Positions 8,168 through 16,639 of a stretch of DNA of 64,000 nt are shown here, in pieces. Source of the stretch: Corynebacterium sp. (GTDB lineage: Bacteria > Actinomycetota > Actinomycetes > Mycobacteriales > Mycobacteriaceae). The stretch covers positions 27,399 through 91,398 of the forward strand of contig NZ_JALAGU010000051.1 of the NCBI RefSeq assembly GCF_022712275.1, read 5' to 3'. A program made the position numbers and the translations under genes. Each line of letters begins with the position of its first letter. Position 1 is the stretch's first letter. The notes under the pieces are model-generated. The model did no database searches. It was not told the origin of the DNA and saw nothing but the letters and a program-made list of their open reading frames with translations.

Positions 8168-9426
8168 CGGCGGAGAATCAGCTGGACACAGTCCAGCGCA
8201 TCGGCGTCCACCAAGGCCTCATGCAGCGCCAGCTGGTACTCCCACAGCCGGCGGTACACCGGGTCAAAGCCTGCGGCGGCCGCCTGCCGCTCGCGTGAGG
8301 TGAACACCGCCCGCCACAGGCCCAGAGTCAGGGCCAGGTGCGACCCGGTATGGATCTCACGGAGGAGTTCCAGACCGGCCTTGTTGGCCTGAGCGGTCAT
8401 CCGTGCCGTCGTCGGGTACCTCAGGGCCGGCCATACATAGGCACGCATGACATCCAGACTATGCGCCACCACGTCGTCCGCCAGATCAGACCCTTCGGCG
8501 TGGACGACCGACTGGATCACCGCGATGCCGTCGCGCGCCAGCATCCGCTCCACCGCGCCGAAGAACTGCCCGAGACCGTCGTCCCCGAGGGTCTCGGCAC
8601 GCTCCACGCTGAACACCGCGTCATAGGTGCCCGACCACTGCCGCGGTGACGGCACCATGCCACGGACCGTCTCGACGCGCACCGCACCACCGACACCGGC
8701 GGCATGGGCGCGCGCCCGGACGACGTCAGCGTGATCGGGATCGGAGGTCAGTACATCGACGCGGGCACCGCGGCGCGCCGCGATGACCGCCAACGCCCCG
8801 CCACTGCTCGGCAGTTCCAGCACCCGGTCGCCGGGGCCGGTGCGTGCCATGTCGAGCATCCGGTTGATCCGGTGGACCTGCGCATCGTCGAGGTCGGCCC
8901 GCTCCACCAGCGACGGGGCGTCCATCCAGCTCTCCACGACGGGGGTGACCCGGCCGAACTGGGTGACGTCATGCGTCGAGGAGGTCCGCGTTCCCGAGGC
9001 GAACAGGGCCGAGCCGGTCGCCCGGGTCTCCCCCGTGTACAGCTCCACCAGAGCGTCCGGGAGTTCCCCGGTCCCCACCTCGCCGAAATCCCGACGCCTG
9101 CGCCGCGAGATCAGGGCGCCGAGCCCGCTTTCCAGCGGCTGCGACAGCAGGACGCGCAGAACCTCCGGCAGCGGATCGGCGATCCACTCACCGGCCATGT
9201 AACCCTCCGCCAGGCCGAGCCAGCCGTCCGCCACGATCCGGTCCAGGACGAGACCGTCCCGGACGACGAACCGCGGACGTGCACCCGGGGTGAGGGCTAT
9301 GCCGTTGTCCCGGGTCAGTTGTTCGAGACGTTCCCTCAACCGCACGGCGCGCGAACCGAGAAGCGTAGCCTCCGGGCGCCGGACCAGATCCGGCCACCGC
9401 TCGGGGTCGATGAAACCCTCGGACAC
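8161..9426 (-). CDS. Cyclopropane-fatty-acyl-phospholipid synthase-like SAM methyltransferase
   Basis: A protein of about 421 residues of the CFA synthase / mycolic-acid methyltransferase superfamily, predicted to add a methyl or methylene group to unsaturated acyl chains of phospholipids. An N-terminal part (LTRDNGIALTPGARPRFVV, then GLAEGYMAGEW) matches the lipid-binding domain of CFA synthases. The C-terminal Rossmann-type domain holds the SAM site (RTGPGDRVLELPSSGGALAVIAA). The usual ExGxGxG is changed to ELPSSGG, an oddity. On the minus strand GGAAGGAG sits 6 bases before GTG 9426, so that GTG is preferred over ATG 9432, which is too close to the ribosome site. A 13-bp triplication lies just upstream. 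Confidence 0.78.
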   Translation of the reverse strand: MSEGFIDPERWPDLVRRPEATLLGSRAVRLRERLEQLTRDNGIALTPGARPRFVVRDGLVLDRIVADGWLGLAEGYMAGEWIADPLPEVLRVLLSQPLESGLGALISRRRRRDFGEVGTGELPDALVELYTGETRATGSALFASGTRTSSTHDVTQFGRVTPVVESWMDAPSLVERADLDDAQVHRINRMLDMARTGPGDRVLELPSSGGALAVIAARRGARVDVLTSDPDHADVVRARAHAAGVGGAVRVETVRGMVPSPRQWSGTYDAVFSVERAETLGDDGLGQFFGAVERMLARDGIAVIQSVVHAEGSDLADDVVAHSLDVMRAYVWPALRYPTTARMTAQANKAGLELLREIHTGSHLALTLGLWRAVFTSRERQAAAAGFDPVYRRLWEYQLALHEALVDADALDCVQLILRRH

Positions 9427-9438
9427 CGGCATCTCCTT

Positions 9439-9477
9439 CCAGATTCTCTCGCCAGATTCTCTCGCCAGATTCTCCCG
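9439..9477. repeat. 13-bp tandem repeat x3 just upstream of the CFA-synthase-like gene
   Basis: CCAGATTCTCTCG occurs at 9439-9451 and 9452-9464, with a one-base variant (CCAGATTCTCCCG) at 9465-9477. The array abuts the ribosome-binding site of the minus-strand gene. It is the second 13-bp triplication in the window, with an unrelated unit. Confidence 0.92.
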
Positions 9478-9811
9478 ATGCCGGCGCCCGGACACTGACC
9501 GGGGGCACCGACGGGGTGGCCCTCGCCTGCTGCAGGGGTATTTTCAGTCACCCCTGCCCGGGCCGGACATTCACAAACGGACATCTCGCCCAGGAACGGG
9601 CGCCGGAGGCATACCCACGCTCTGAACAACTGGGAATAAACCACTACACTAGCCGTATAACAACCGACGTCGCCGCCAGGCCGGTCGGGTTGACGGAAGA
9701 AACCGCCACCGGCCGCCTGCACAAGTCTGCGGCCGATCACAACATGCACGGTTCTTTCCGGCTACCCCACACAGGTGGCCGGCAGGCCCGTAGAGCGAGG
9801 AGACAGTTTCC
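9478..9811. other. Divergent intergenic region between methyltransferase and ndh
   Basis: No gene was found here. It contains a hairpin, GCAGGGGT (9532-9539) with ACCCCTGC (9550-9557). A possible plus-strand promoter for ndh is CTGAAC (9622-9627), 17 bp, TACACT (9645-9650), with an alternative TATAAC at 9656-9661. This would give an ndh leader of about 150 bases; nothing recognisable as a riboswitch was seen in it. Confidence 0.5.
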
Positions 9812-11236
9812 ATGGCATCCACCCCGACCCGCCCTGCCGGCGGTCGTCATCACGTCGTCATCGTCGGAGCCGGTTTCGGCGGACTGTTCGCAGCGAAGCG
9901 TCTCGCAGACGCCGATGTCGACGTGACCATCATCGACCGCACCAACCACCACCTCTTCCAGCCTCTGCTGTACCAGGTGGCGACCGGCGTGCTGTCATCC
10001 GGTGAGATCGCTCCGACCATCCGTCAGATCCTGCGCAAGCAGAAGAACACCCGGGTGGTCAAGGCCGAGGTCCGCGACATCGACGTCCCCTCCAAGGTCA
10101 TCACCGCCGACCTGGGTGGCCGCGAGGTCGTCCTGCAGTACGACTCGCTCATCCTCGCCGCCGGTGCGGGACAGTCCTACTTCGGCAACGACCACTTCGC
10201 CGAGTTCGCCCCGGGTATGAAGAGCATCGACGACGCCCTGGAGATCCGCGCCCGGATCACCGGCGCCTTCGAGCGTGCCGAGATCACCGACGACCCGGAG
10301 GAGAAGAAGCGTCTCCTGACCTTCGTCATCGTCGGTGCCGGCCCGACCGGCGTCGAGCTCGCCGGCCAGGTGGCCGAGATGGCCCACCGCACCCTGAACA
10401 ACGAGTTCCGGGACATCGACACCAACAGCGCCCGGATCATCCTCGTCGACGGTTCCCCGCAGGTCCTGCCGCCCTTCGGCAAGAACCTGGGCAAGAAGGC
10501 CCAGAAGCGCCTGGAGAAGCTCGGCGTCGAGGTCATCGCGAACTCCCTGGTCACCAATGTCGACCAGCACGGCGTCACCTGGAAGGACATGAAGACCGAG
10601 GAGGAGACCACCGTCGGCTCCTACTGCAAGATCTGGTCCGCCGGTGTTGCCGCCAGCCCGCTGGGCAAGATGGTCACCGACCAGATCGACGGGGTGGACG
10701 CCGACCGCGCCGGCCGCGTCCCGGTCGGTGGCGACCTCGCCATCGAGGGTCACAAGGACATCTTCGTCATCGGTGACATGATGAGCTACAACCGCCTGCC
10801 CGGCCTGGCCCAGGTCGCCATCCAGGGTGGCGAGCACGTCGCCGACATCATCCGCGGCGAGGTCGAGGGCTCCAACGCCCGTCCGGAATTCAAGTACCAC
10901 GACAAGGGCACCATGGCCATCGTGTCCCGTTTCTACGCTGTCGTGAAGATCGGCGACCGCGAGATCACCGGTGTGCTGGGCTGGTTCATGTGGCTCGCCG
11001 TCCACCTCATGTTCCTCGTGGGCTTCCGCAACCGTTTCGTCTCCGCCTACAGCTGGGGCCTGAACTCCCTGTCCCCGAACCGCTGGCACCTCGTGGCAAC
11101 CCGCCAGCAGCTGCACGGCCGCAACACGCTGCACCGTCTGCGTGAGCTCGAGGACGAGAAGGGCGTCCGCTCCGTCATGGTCCGCGACAACCTGAAGGTC
11201 GGCGAGGGCCGGGACACCAAGCCCACCATCGACTAG
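9812..11236 (+). CDS. ndh: Type II NADH dehydrogenase (NDH-2)
   Basis: A 474-residue non-proton-pumping NADH:menaquinone oxidoreductase, the main NADH entry point of corynebacterial respiration, bound to the inner face of the membrane. Two Rossmann motifs are seen: VVIVGAGFGGLFAAKRLA for FAD (about residues 15-32) and VIVGAGPTGVELAGQVAEM for NADH (about 172-190). The C-terminal FAD segment is DIFVIGDMM followed by LPGLAQVAIQGG. A hydrophobic patch near residue 390-410 (WFMWLAVHLMFLVGF) is the membrane-anchoring region. GAGGAG lies about 9 bases before the ATG. The gene stands alone and ends at a very strong hairpin. Length and motifs are normal for the family. Confidence 0.95.
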   Translation: MASTPTRPAGGRHHVVIVGAGFGGLFAAKRLADADVDVTIIDRTNHHLFQPLLYQVATGVLSSGEIAPTIRQILRKQKNTRVVKAEVRDIDVPSKVITADLGGREVVLQYDSLILAAGAGQSYFGNDHFAEFAPGMKSIDDALEIRARITGAFERAEITDDPEEKKRLLTFVIVGAGPTGVELAGQVAEMAHRTLNNEFRDIDTNSARIILVDGSPQVLPPFGKNLGKKAQKRLEKLGVEVIANSLVTNVDQHGVTWKDMKTEEETTVGSYCKIWSAGVAASPLGKMVTDQIDGVDADRAGRVPVGGDLAIEGHKDIFVIGDMMSYNRLPGLAQVAIQGGEHVADIIRGEVEGSNARPEFKYHDKGTMAIVSRFYAVVKIGDREITGVLGWFMWLAVHLMFLVGFRNRFVSAYSWGLNSLSPNRWHLVATRQQLHGRNTLHRLRELEDEKGVRSVMVRDNLKVGEGRDTKPTID

Positions 11237-11279
11237 TTCCACCGGTCCACGACGGACCGTGACTACATCCGGTACCCGG

Positions 11280-11323
11280 GACCCGACCGGGTGGCCCACA
11301 CATGTGGGTCACCCGGTCGGGTC
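11280..11323. terminator. Long hairpin after ndh
   Basis: GACCCGACCGGGTG (11280-11293) pairs perfectly with CACCCGGTCGGGTC (11310-11323). The stem extends inward through a G-T wobble and five further pairs to a 4-base loop, about 20 bp in all. The following bases are only mildly T-rich. Confidence 0.75.
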
Positions 11324-11362
11324 ATTTCGGCATGTCTGCGGGCTCCGGGTACCCTGGGATCC

Positions 11363-11440
11363 ACAGACACGGGGTGCGTCACCGACGGCGCTGAGAACAC
11401 ACCCGTCGAACCTGCTCTAGTTCGGACTAGCGAAGGGAAT
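11363..11440 (+). ncRNA. TPP riboswitch (THI element)
   Basis: The conserved core is easy to read: ACGGGGTGC near 11369, GGCGCTGAGA near 11388, ACCCGTCGAACCTG at 11401-11414, and CGAAGGGAA at 11431-11439. It binds thiamine pyrophosphate. The GAAGGG segment at its 3' end is also the ribosome-binding site of thiM (ATG 11446), so control of translation initiation is the likely mode, as in other actinobacteria. Confidence 0.95.
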
Positions 11441-11445
11441 GTCAG

Positions 11446-12279
11446 ATGGTTTCTGCATGCGTCGACCGTCTCCGGGACACCGTGCCACTGGTGCAGTGCC
11501 TGACCAACACGGTCGTCACCCAGTTCACCGCCAATGTCCTCCTCGCCGCCGGGGCGTCTCCCGCGATGGTGGACACCCCGGAGGAGGCCGCCGACTTCGC
11601 CCGCGTCGCCTCCGGCGTCCTCGTCAATCTGGGGACGCCGACCGCCGCCGGATACACCGCCATGCGCGAGGCCGTCCGAGGCGCCGGTGAGGCCGGCACC
11701 CCCTGGGTCCTCGACCCGGTGGCCTGTGGTGGTGCCGCGGCCCGTACCGCCTTCGCAGGCGATATCGTCCGGCACCACCCTGCCGCGGTCCGCGGCAACC
11801 CCTCCGAGATCCGGGCGCTCGCCGGGCGCATCACCGGGGACGCTGAACTGTCCACTGGTGGGCGCGGCGTGGATTCCACCGACGAGGTCGGGTCCGCCGC
11901 CGAGGCCGCGGCCGCGGTGTCTGAAGCGACCGGGGCAGTTGTGGCGGTCTCCGGTCCGTGCGACCTCATCGTCAGCATCCGACCCGACGGCACTGCCCGG
12001 ACCACCTGGCTGAACTCGGGTGATCCGTTGATGCAGCGGGTCGTGGGCACCGGGTGCGCGCTCGGGGCCTTGACTGCGGCCTACCTCGGTGCCGAGGTCT
12101 CGGGTGCCGCCCCTGACCTGCACGCTGCGGTCGTCGCCGCCCACGCCCATGCCGGCGCCGCCGGAACGGTCGCGGCACAGGAGGCGTCCGCCCCGGGCAG
12201 TTTCGCGGTCGCCTGGTTGGACCGGCTGTACTCGCTGTCCGCCACCGACATCGCCGGGACGGTGAGCATCGGTGGGTGA
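11446..12279 (+). CDS. thiM: Hydroxyethylthiazole kinase
   Basis: A 277-residue ThiM that phosphorylates 4-methyl-5-(2-hydroxyethyl)thiazole for thiamine salvage. Family features include LTNTVVTQFTANVLLAAGASPAM near the N-terminus (substrate pocket), WVLDPVACGG, RGNPSEIRALAG, and the phosphate-transfer loop VGTGCALGALTAAYLG with the catalytic GTGC. Length is normal. It is the first gene of the thiM-thiE-thiD/tenA operon and lies 6 bp after the TPP riboswitch. Its stop overlaps the thiE start by 8 bp, so the two are translationally coupled. The operon is a salvage set: no thiC, thiG or thiS lies in the window. Confidence 0.95.
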   Translation: MVSACVDRLRDTVPLVQCLTNTVVTQFTANVLLAAGASPAMVDTPEEAADFARVASGVLVNLGTPTAAGYTAMREAVRGAGEAGTPWVLDPVACGGAAARTAFAGDIVRHHPAAVRGNPSEIRALAGRITGDAELSTGGRGVDSTDEVGSAAEAAAAVSEATGAVVAVSGPCDLIVSIRPDGTARTTWLNSGDPLMQRVVGTGCALGALTAAYLGAEVSGAAPDLHAAVVAAHAHAGAAGTVAAQEASAPGSFAVAWLDRLYSLSATDIAGTVSIGG

Positions 12280-12940
12280 CTGGTCGCTCTACCTGGTCAC
12301 CGATCCGAAGCTCGGCGGAGGGGCGGAACAGGTGCCCGACATCGTCAACGCCGCGGTACGCGGTGGGGTGAGCGTGGTGCAGCTGCGGGACAAGGACGCC
12401 TCCGACGAGGTCTTCGCCCGACGTGCCGCACAGTTGAAGGACACCGTCGCCGACCGGGTACCACTGTTCGTCAACGACCGGGTGGAGACAGCCGTCGGGC
12501 TGGGGCTCCACCTGCACATCGGCCAGGACGACATGCCGTACCGCACCGCGCGCGAACTGCTGCCGTCGGGCTGCATGATCGGACTGTCGGTGGAGACCCC
12601 GGCCCACCTCGATGCAGTCGCCCGTGACATCGCCGACGGGATCCGCCCGCCCGATGTGCTGGGCATCGGGCCGGTGGAACAGACCTCCACCAAACCCGAC
12701 GCCGCCGCGCCACTGGGCGTGACCGGTGTCAGGACGCTGGCCGCCCGGGCCCGTGTCCTCGGAATCCCCACCGTGGCCATCGGCCACGTCAGTACCCGCA
12801 ACGGTGCCGCCCTGCTGCGCGCCGGAGTGGACGGTCTGTGCACCGTCTCCGCCGTCATGGCCGCCGTCGACCCCCGGGCCGCCGCGCAGGATCTGCGCGC
12901 CCTCATCGATGACACACTCACCCGTCAGGAGATCAAGTGA
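12272..12940 (+). CDS. thiE: Thiamine-phosphate synthase
   Basis: A 222-residue TIM-barrel enzyme that joins HMP-pyrophosphate and thiazole phosphate to make thiamine monophosphate. Motifs: SVVQLRDKDA (pyrophosphate binding), FVNDRVETAVGLGLHLHIGQDDM, and DVLGIGPVEQTSTKPDA, the phosphate loop and conserved Thr-Lys region. The start is GTG 12272, reading MGDWSLYLVTD, 8 bp inside the end of thiM. Its TGA overlaps the GTG of the next gene in GTGA. Length is typical. Confidence 0.95.
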   Translation: MGDWSLYLVTDPKLGGGAEQVPDIVNAAVRGGVSVVQLRDKDASDEVFARRAAQLKDTVADRVPLFVNDRVETAVGLGLHLHIGQDDMPYRTARELLPSGCMIGLSVETPAHLDAVARDIADGIRPPDVLGIGPVEQTSTKPDAAAPLGVTGVRTLAARARVLGIPTVAIGHVSTRNGAALLRAGVDGLCTVSAVMAAVDPRAAAQDLRALIDDTLTRQEIK

Positions 12941-14505
12941 CCATCCCCCGCGTCCTGTCCATCGCCGGTACCGACCCGACCGGCGGCGCCGGAATCCAGG
13001 CGGACATCAAGGCGATCTGTGAGGCCGGTGGCTTCGCCATGACCGTGGTGACCGCGCTGGTCGCCCAGAACACCCACGGCGTCCGGGAGATCCACACCCC
13101 GGACACCGGATTCCTCACTGCCCAGCTCGACGCCGTCTTCGACGACGTCACCGTGGACGCGGTGAAGATCGGTATGCTCGGCACCGCGGACATCACCAGG
13201 ACAGTCACCGACTACCTGCTCAAGCACCGGGTGCCGGTACTCGTCGTCGATCCGGTGATGGTGGCGACCAGCGGGGACCGGCTGCTCACGCCGGATGCGG
13301 AGGCCGCGCTGACCGACCTGTGCCGGCTGGCCGACGCCATCACCCCGAACCTCGCCGAGCTCGCGGTCCTGGCCGGCACCTCCCGCGCCACCACACTCGA
13401 CGAGGCCCTGGAGCAGGGACGTCGACTCGCCGCCGGCCTCGACACCACCGTGATCGTCAAGGGTGGGCACCTGTCCGGGGCGTCCGCAGACAACTCGGTC
13501 GTCACCCCGGACGGTGTTGTCCACACTGTGCCGGTGGCCCGGGTGGCCACGACCAACACCCACGGCACCGGCTGCTCCCTGTCCTCCGCACTGACCACCC
13601 GGCTCGCGGCCGGCGACTCCACCCCGGACGCCCTCACCTGGGCCACCGGATGGCTTACCGAAGCCATCCGGTATGCCGATGACCTGCACGTCGGCTCCGG
13701 CAACGGACCGGTCGACCACACCCACCGATCCCGCCGACTGACGGCGGCCGCCGACACCACGCCGTGGGAGCTCACCGCCTCGGTGCCTGCGACCCTGGAT
13801 TCCCCCGGGCAGCTGGCCGATATCGGCGACACCGGCACCCCCGCCGGGATTCCCTCCGCGCAGATCCCTGCGGCAGGCCCCTGGACCCGCGCCCTGTGGG
13901 CGGCCTCGGTGCCGCTGTACCGGGACATCCTTGACCTGCCCTTCATCACGGACCTCGGCGCCGGCACCCTGGACCGCGGAGATTTCTCCTTCTACCTGGC
14001 ACAGGACGCCGTCTACCTTTCCCTCTACTCCCCTGCCCTGGCCTCCCTGGCAGCGTCCGCCCCCGACCAGGCATCCGCCCTGTTCTGGGTGAAGGGGGCG
14101 GCCGAATGCCTCGAGGAAGAGGCCGAACTGCACCGCACCTGGCTCGGCGGCGCCGACGCCGTGGATCCGTCGCACGTCACCGCGTCCTACACCTCGCACC
14201 TCATGCGCTGCGTGCAGACCCGTGACCATGTCATCGGCGCGGCAGCGGTCCTGCCCTGTTACTGGCTCTACGCGGAGGTCGGGTTGGCACTCGCGGAGCG
14301 GTCGCCGGCGGACAACCCCTTCGCCGTGTGGGTGGACGCCTACTCCGGCGACGAATTCACCGGGAGCGTCAACCAGGCCATCGGTCTGGTCGAGCAGGCC
14401 TTCGCCGAAGCGACCCCGTCCCAGCGTGCCGAGGCCGCCCGGGCGTACCTCGACGCCTCCCGGTGGGAGGTCGAGTTCTTCGACCAGGCGTCCCGCCGGG
14501 CCTGA
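12937..14505 (+). CDS. thiD: Bifunctional HMP(-P) kinase ThiD fused to TenA-type domain
   Basis: A 522-residue fusion. Residues 1 to about 260 are ThiD, which phosphorylates hydroxymethylpyrimidine twice: GTDPTGGAGIQADIKA at the N-terminus, DPVMVATSGDRLL, and the GTGC anion-hole loop in THGTGCSLSSALTTR. After a Pro/Thr-rich linker, residues from about 300 on form a TenA domain. It retains the nucleophile Cys in VLPCYWLYAEVG, the YSGDEF motif, and the catalytic Glu region ASRWEVEFFDQA, so it is of the TenA_C class that hydrolyses aminopyrimidines from degraded thiamine. The fusion channels salvaged pyrimidine directly to the kinase. The start GTG overlaps the thiE stop. It converges on the thioesterase gene, 18 bp away. 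Confidence 0.93.
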   Translation: MTIPRVLSIAGTDPTGGAGIQADIKAICEAGGFAMTVVTALVAQNTHGVREIHTPDTGFLTAQLDAVFDDVTVDAVKIGMLGTADITRTVTDYLLKHRVPVLVVDPVMVATSGDRLLTPDAEAALTDLCRLADAITPNLAELAVLAGTSRATTLDEALEQGRRLAAGLDTTVIVKGGHLSGASADNSVVTPDGVVHTVPVARVATTNTHGTGCSLSSALTTRLAAGDSTPDALTWATGWLTEAIRYADDLHVGSGNGPVDHTHRSRRLTAAADTTPWELTASVPATLDSPGQLADIGDTGTPAGIPSAQIPAAGPWTRALWAASVPLYRDILDLPFITDLGAGTLDRGDFSFYLAQDAVYLSLYSPALASLAASAPDQASALFWVKGAAECLEEEAELHRTWLGGADAVDPSHVTASYTSHLMRCVQTRDHVIGAAAVLPCYWLYAEVGLALAERSPADNPFAVWVDAYSGDEFTGSVNQAIGLVEQAFAEATPSQRAEAARAYLDASRWEVEFFDQASRRA

Positions 14506-14523
14506 CGGAGACGACCGGGCAGG

Positions 14524-15045
14524 CTACGCCGGGGAGACGACCGTCCGCAGTTCGGTGGTCGCCAGGAGCTTGCCGGTCCCGGCATTGACGTGGTCGATCC
14601 GCCAGAGCTGACTGGTCCGTCCGGTGTGGACCGGATGCGCCGTCGACCGGATGACGTCACCTGGCATCGAGGGGCGCAGGAAGTTCGTCGAGTTGGTCAC
14701 ACCCATGACGTTGCCCTTGCCGGCGGCCGCGATGAATCCGGCGAAAGATCCGGCGGACTCCCCCAGGCTGGCGTAGACACCGCCGTTGGTCACTCCCCAG
14801 GGCTGGACGTGGTCACGGGTGACGGTCAGTTCGACGACGAGCTCCGGCGCGAAAGACACGTACTTCACGCCGAGTGTGGCGTCGAGACCGAGGACGCCGC
14901 CCTCGAAGATGTCGGCCAGTTCGGTGGACTCTTCACCGGTGATGTCTCCGGTCGCCACCTTCTCCAGCAGTTCCTTCATCCTGGTAAGGACCGCGTCCTT
15001 CTTCGCCCGGTACGCAGCCTTCTGCTCCTCGGTGTACTCCGCCAT
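14524..15045 (-). CDS. PaaI-family hotdog thioesterase
   Basis: A 173-residue single hotdog-fold protein of the PaaI/YbgC-type acyl-CoA thioesterase superfamily. The active-site helix region reads VQPWGVTNGGVYASLGESAGS, with the NGG and the acidic residue expected of hotdog thioesterases, followed by NSTNFLRPSMPGDVI. The N-terminal 50 residues are charged and helical and precede the domain. A GGGAG ribosome site lies 7 bases before the ATG. It diverges from gnd across 145 bp. The acyl-CoA substrate is unknown. Actinobacteria often keep such a thioesterase beside gnd, so the position is conserved rather than a recent gain. Confidence 0.82.
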   Translation of the reverse strand: MAEYTEEQKAAYRAKKDAVLTRMKELLEKVATGDITGEESTELADIFEGGVLGLDATLGVKYVSFAPELVVELTVTRDHVQPWGVTNGGVYASLGESAGSFAGFIAAAGKGNVMGVTNSTNFLRPSMPGDVIRSTAHPVHTGRTSQLWRIDHVNAGTGKLLATTELRTVVSPA

Positions 15046-15176
15046 CGTGTGCTCCCTGTGGTGTCTGCGTCCCGTCGGAGATTCTGAATCCCGACTCAGT
15101 CCTTGTGTTCCCCGACGAGTCTAGCCACCACCGGGCCCCGGCGGGACGCTTCCGGCGGAGTCGGTCGGACGGACGC

Positions 15177-15182
15177 TAATAT
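15177..15182 (+). promoter_or_regulatory. -10 element of the gnd promoter, probably leaderless
   Basis: TAATAT ends 8 bases before the gnd ATG (15191), so transcription should start at or within a base or two of the start codon. There is no room for a ribosome-binding site. No convincing -35 hexamer was found. Confidence 0.55.
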
Positions 15183-15190
15183 AGGCAACC

Positions 15191-16639
15191 ATGACAGATT
15201 CCTCCGCACAGATCGGTGTCGTCGGCCTGGCAGTGATGGGTTCCAATATCGCCCGGAACTTCGCCAACCACGGGCACACCGTCGCCGTCTACAACCGCAC
15301 CACCGCCAAGACCGACGACTTCATGGCCGAGTTCGGATCCACGGGGTCCTTCGTCCCCGCGGCCACCGTCGAGGAGTTCGTCGCCTCCCTGGAGCGCCCG
15401 CGCCGGGCCCTGATCATGGTCCAGGCCGGCAAGGCCACCGACGCCGTGATCGACCAGCTCGCCGATGCCATGGAGCCTGGGGACATCATCATCGACGGTG
15501 GTAACGCCCTGTACACGGACACCATCCGCCGCGAGGCCGCGATGTCTGCCCGCGATCTCCACTTCGTCGGAGCAGGTATCTCCGGCGGCGAGGAGGGCGC
15601 CCTCAACGGCCCGGCCATCATGCCCGGTGGCCCTGCAGAGTCCTACAAGTCACTCGGTCCGCTGCTGGAGGACATCTCCGCCAAGGTCGACGGGACCCCG
15701 TGCTGCACCCACATCGGTCCCGACGGTGCCGGCCACTTCGTGAAGATGGTCCACAACGGCATCGAGTACGCCGACATGCAGGTCATCGGCGAGGCCTACC
15801 ACCTGCTGCGCTACGCCGCCGGTATCGAGCCCGCCGAGATCGCCGACATCTTCCGCACCTGGAACGCGGGCGACCTGGATTCCTACCTCATCGAGATCAC
15901 CGCCGAGGTGCTCTCCCAGGTCGACGAGGCCACCGGTGCACCGCTCATCGACGTCATCGTCGACGCCGCCGGACAGAAGGGTACCGGCCGCTGGACGGTC
16001 AAGGCCGCCCTCGACCTCGGCATCCCGACCACCGGCATCGGCGAGGCCGTCTTCGCCCGTGCCCTGTCCGGTGCCCGTGAACAGCGCGCCGCCACCACCG
16101 GTGCCCTGCCCTCCGGCGAACTGTCCACTCTCGAGGCCCTCGGGGTCTCCGAGGACGATTTCGTCGAGGATGTCCGCCGCGCCCTCTACGCCTCCAAGCT
16201 CGTGGCCTACGCCCAGGGCTTCGACGAGATCAAGGCCGGCTCCGCCGAGCACGGCTGGAGCGTCGACCCCCGCGACCTCGCCACCATCTGGCGAGGCGGC
16301 TGCATCATCCGCGCGAAGTTCCTCAACCGCATCGTGGACGCCTACAACACCGACCCGGAGGTGCAGTCCCTGCTCCTGGACCCGTACTTCAAGGGTGAGG
16401 TCTCCGGCCTGGTGGACTCCTGGCGCCGCGTCGTCATCGCCGCGACCCGACTGGGCCTGCCGGTGCCGGTGTTCTCCTCCTCCCTGTCCTACTACGACTC
16501 ACTGCGTGCCGAGCGTCTGCCCGCCGCCCTGATCCAGGGACAGCGTGACTTCTTCGGTGCGCACACCTACGAGCGCACAGACCGCGCCGGCCACTTCCAC
16601 ACCCTGTGGTCCGGCGACCGTAGTGAGGTTGAGGCGTAA
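15191..16639 (+). CDS. gnd: 6-phosphogluconate dehydrogenase, decarboxylating
   Basis: A 482-residue NADP-dependent enzyme of the oxidative pentose phosphate pathway, making ribulose-5-phosphate, CO2 and NADPH. The Rossmann segment is VGLAVMGSNIARNFANHGHTVAVYNRT. Substrate and catalytic signatures follow: GAGISGGEEGALNGPAIMPGG and the HFVKMVHNGIEYADMQ stretch with the catalytic Lys and the HNGIE motif. The C-terminal DRAGHFH tail closes over the neighbouring subunit. Length is that of the 470-485-residue long type. The -10 element is almost on the ATG. The stop abuts the GTG of the helicase gene, so the two are co-transcribed. Confidence 0.97.
   Translation: MTDSSAQIGVVGLAVMGSNIARNFANHGHTVAVYNRTTAKTDDFMAEFGSTGSFVPAATVEEFVASLERPRRALIMVQAGKATDAVIDQLADAMEPGDIIIDGGNALYTDTIRREAAMSARDLHFVGAGISGGEEGALNGPAIMPGGPAESYKSLGPLLEDISAKVDGTPCCTHIGPDGAGHFVKMVHNGIEYADMQVIGEAYHLLRYAAGIEPAEIADIFRTWNAGDLDSYLIEITAEVLSQVDEATGAPLIDVIVDAAGQKGTGRWTVKAALDLGIPTTGIGEAVFARALSGAREQRAATTGALPSGELSTLEALGVSEDDFVEDVRRALYASKLVAYAQGFDEIKAGSAEHGWSVDPRDLATIWRGGCIIRAKFLNRIVDAYNTDPEVQSLLLDPYFKGEVSGLVDSWRRVVIAATRLGLPVPVFSSSLSYYDSLRAERLPAALIQGQRDFFGAHTYERTDRAGHFHTLWSGDRSEVEA

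Noticed and set aside
9995..11299. A 434-codon minus-strand frame opposite ndh
   Set aside because: Composition is typical of an antisense shadow (Val, Asp, Leu runs) and the plus strand carries complete NDH-2 motifs.
12925..14229. A 434-codon minus-strand frame opposite thiD
   Set aside because: Gly/Arg/Val-rich shadow; plus frame has intact ThiD and TenA residues.
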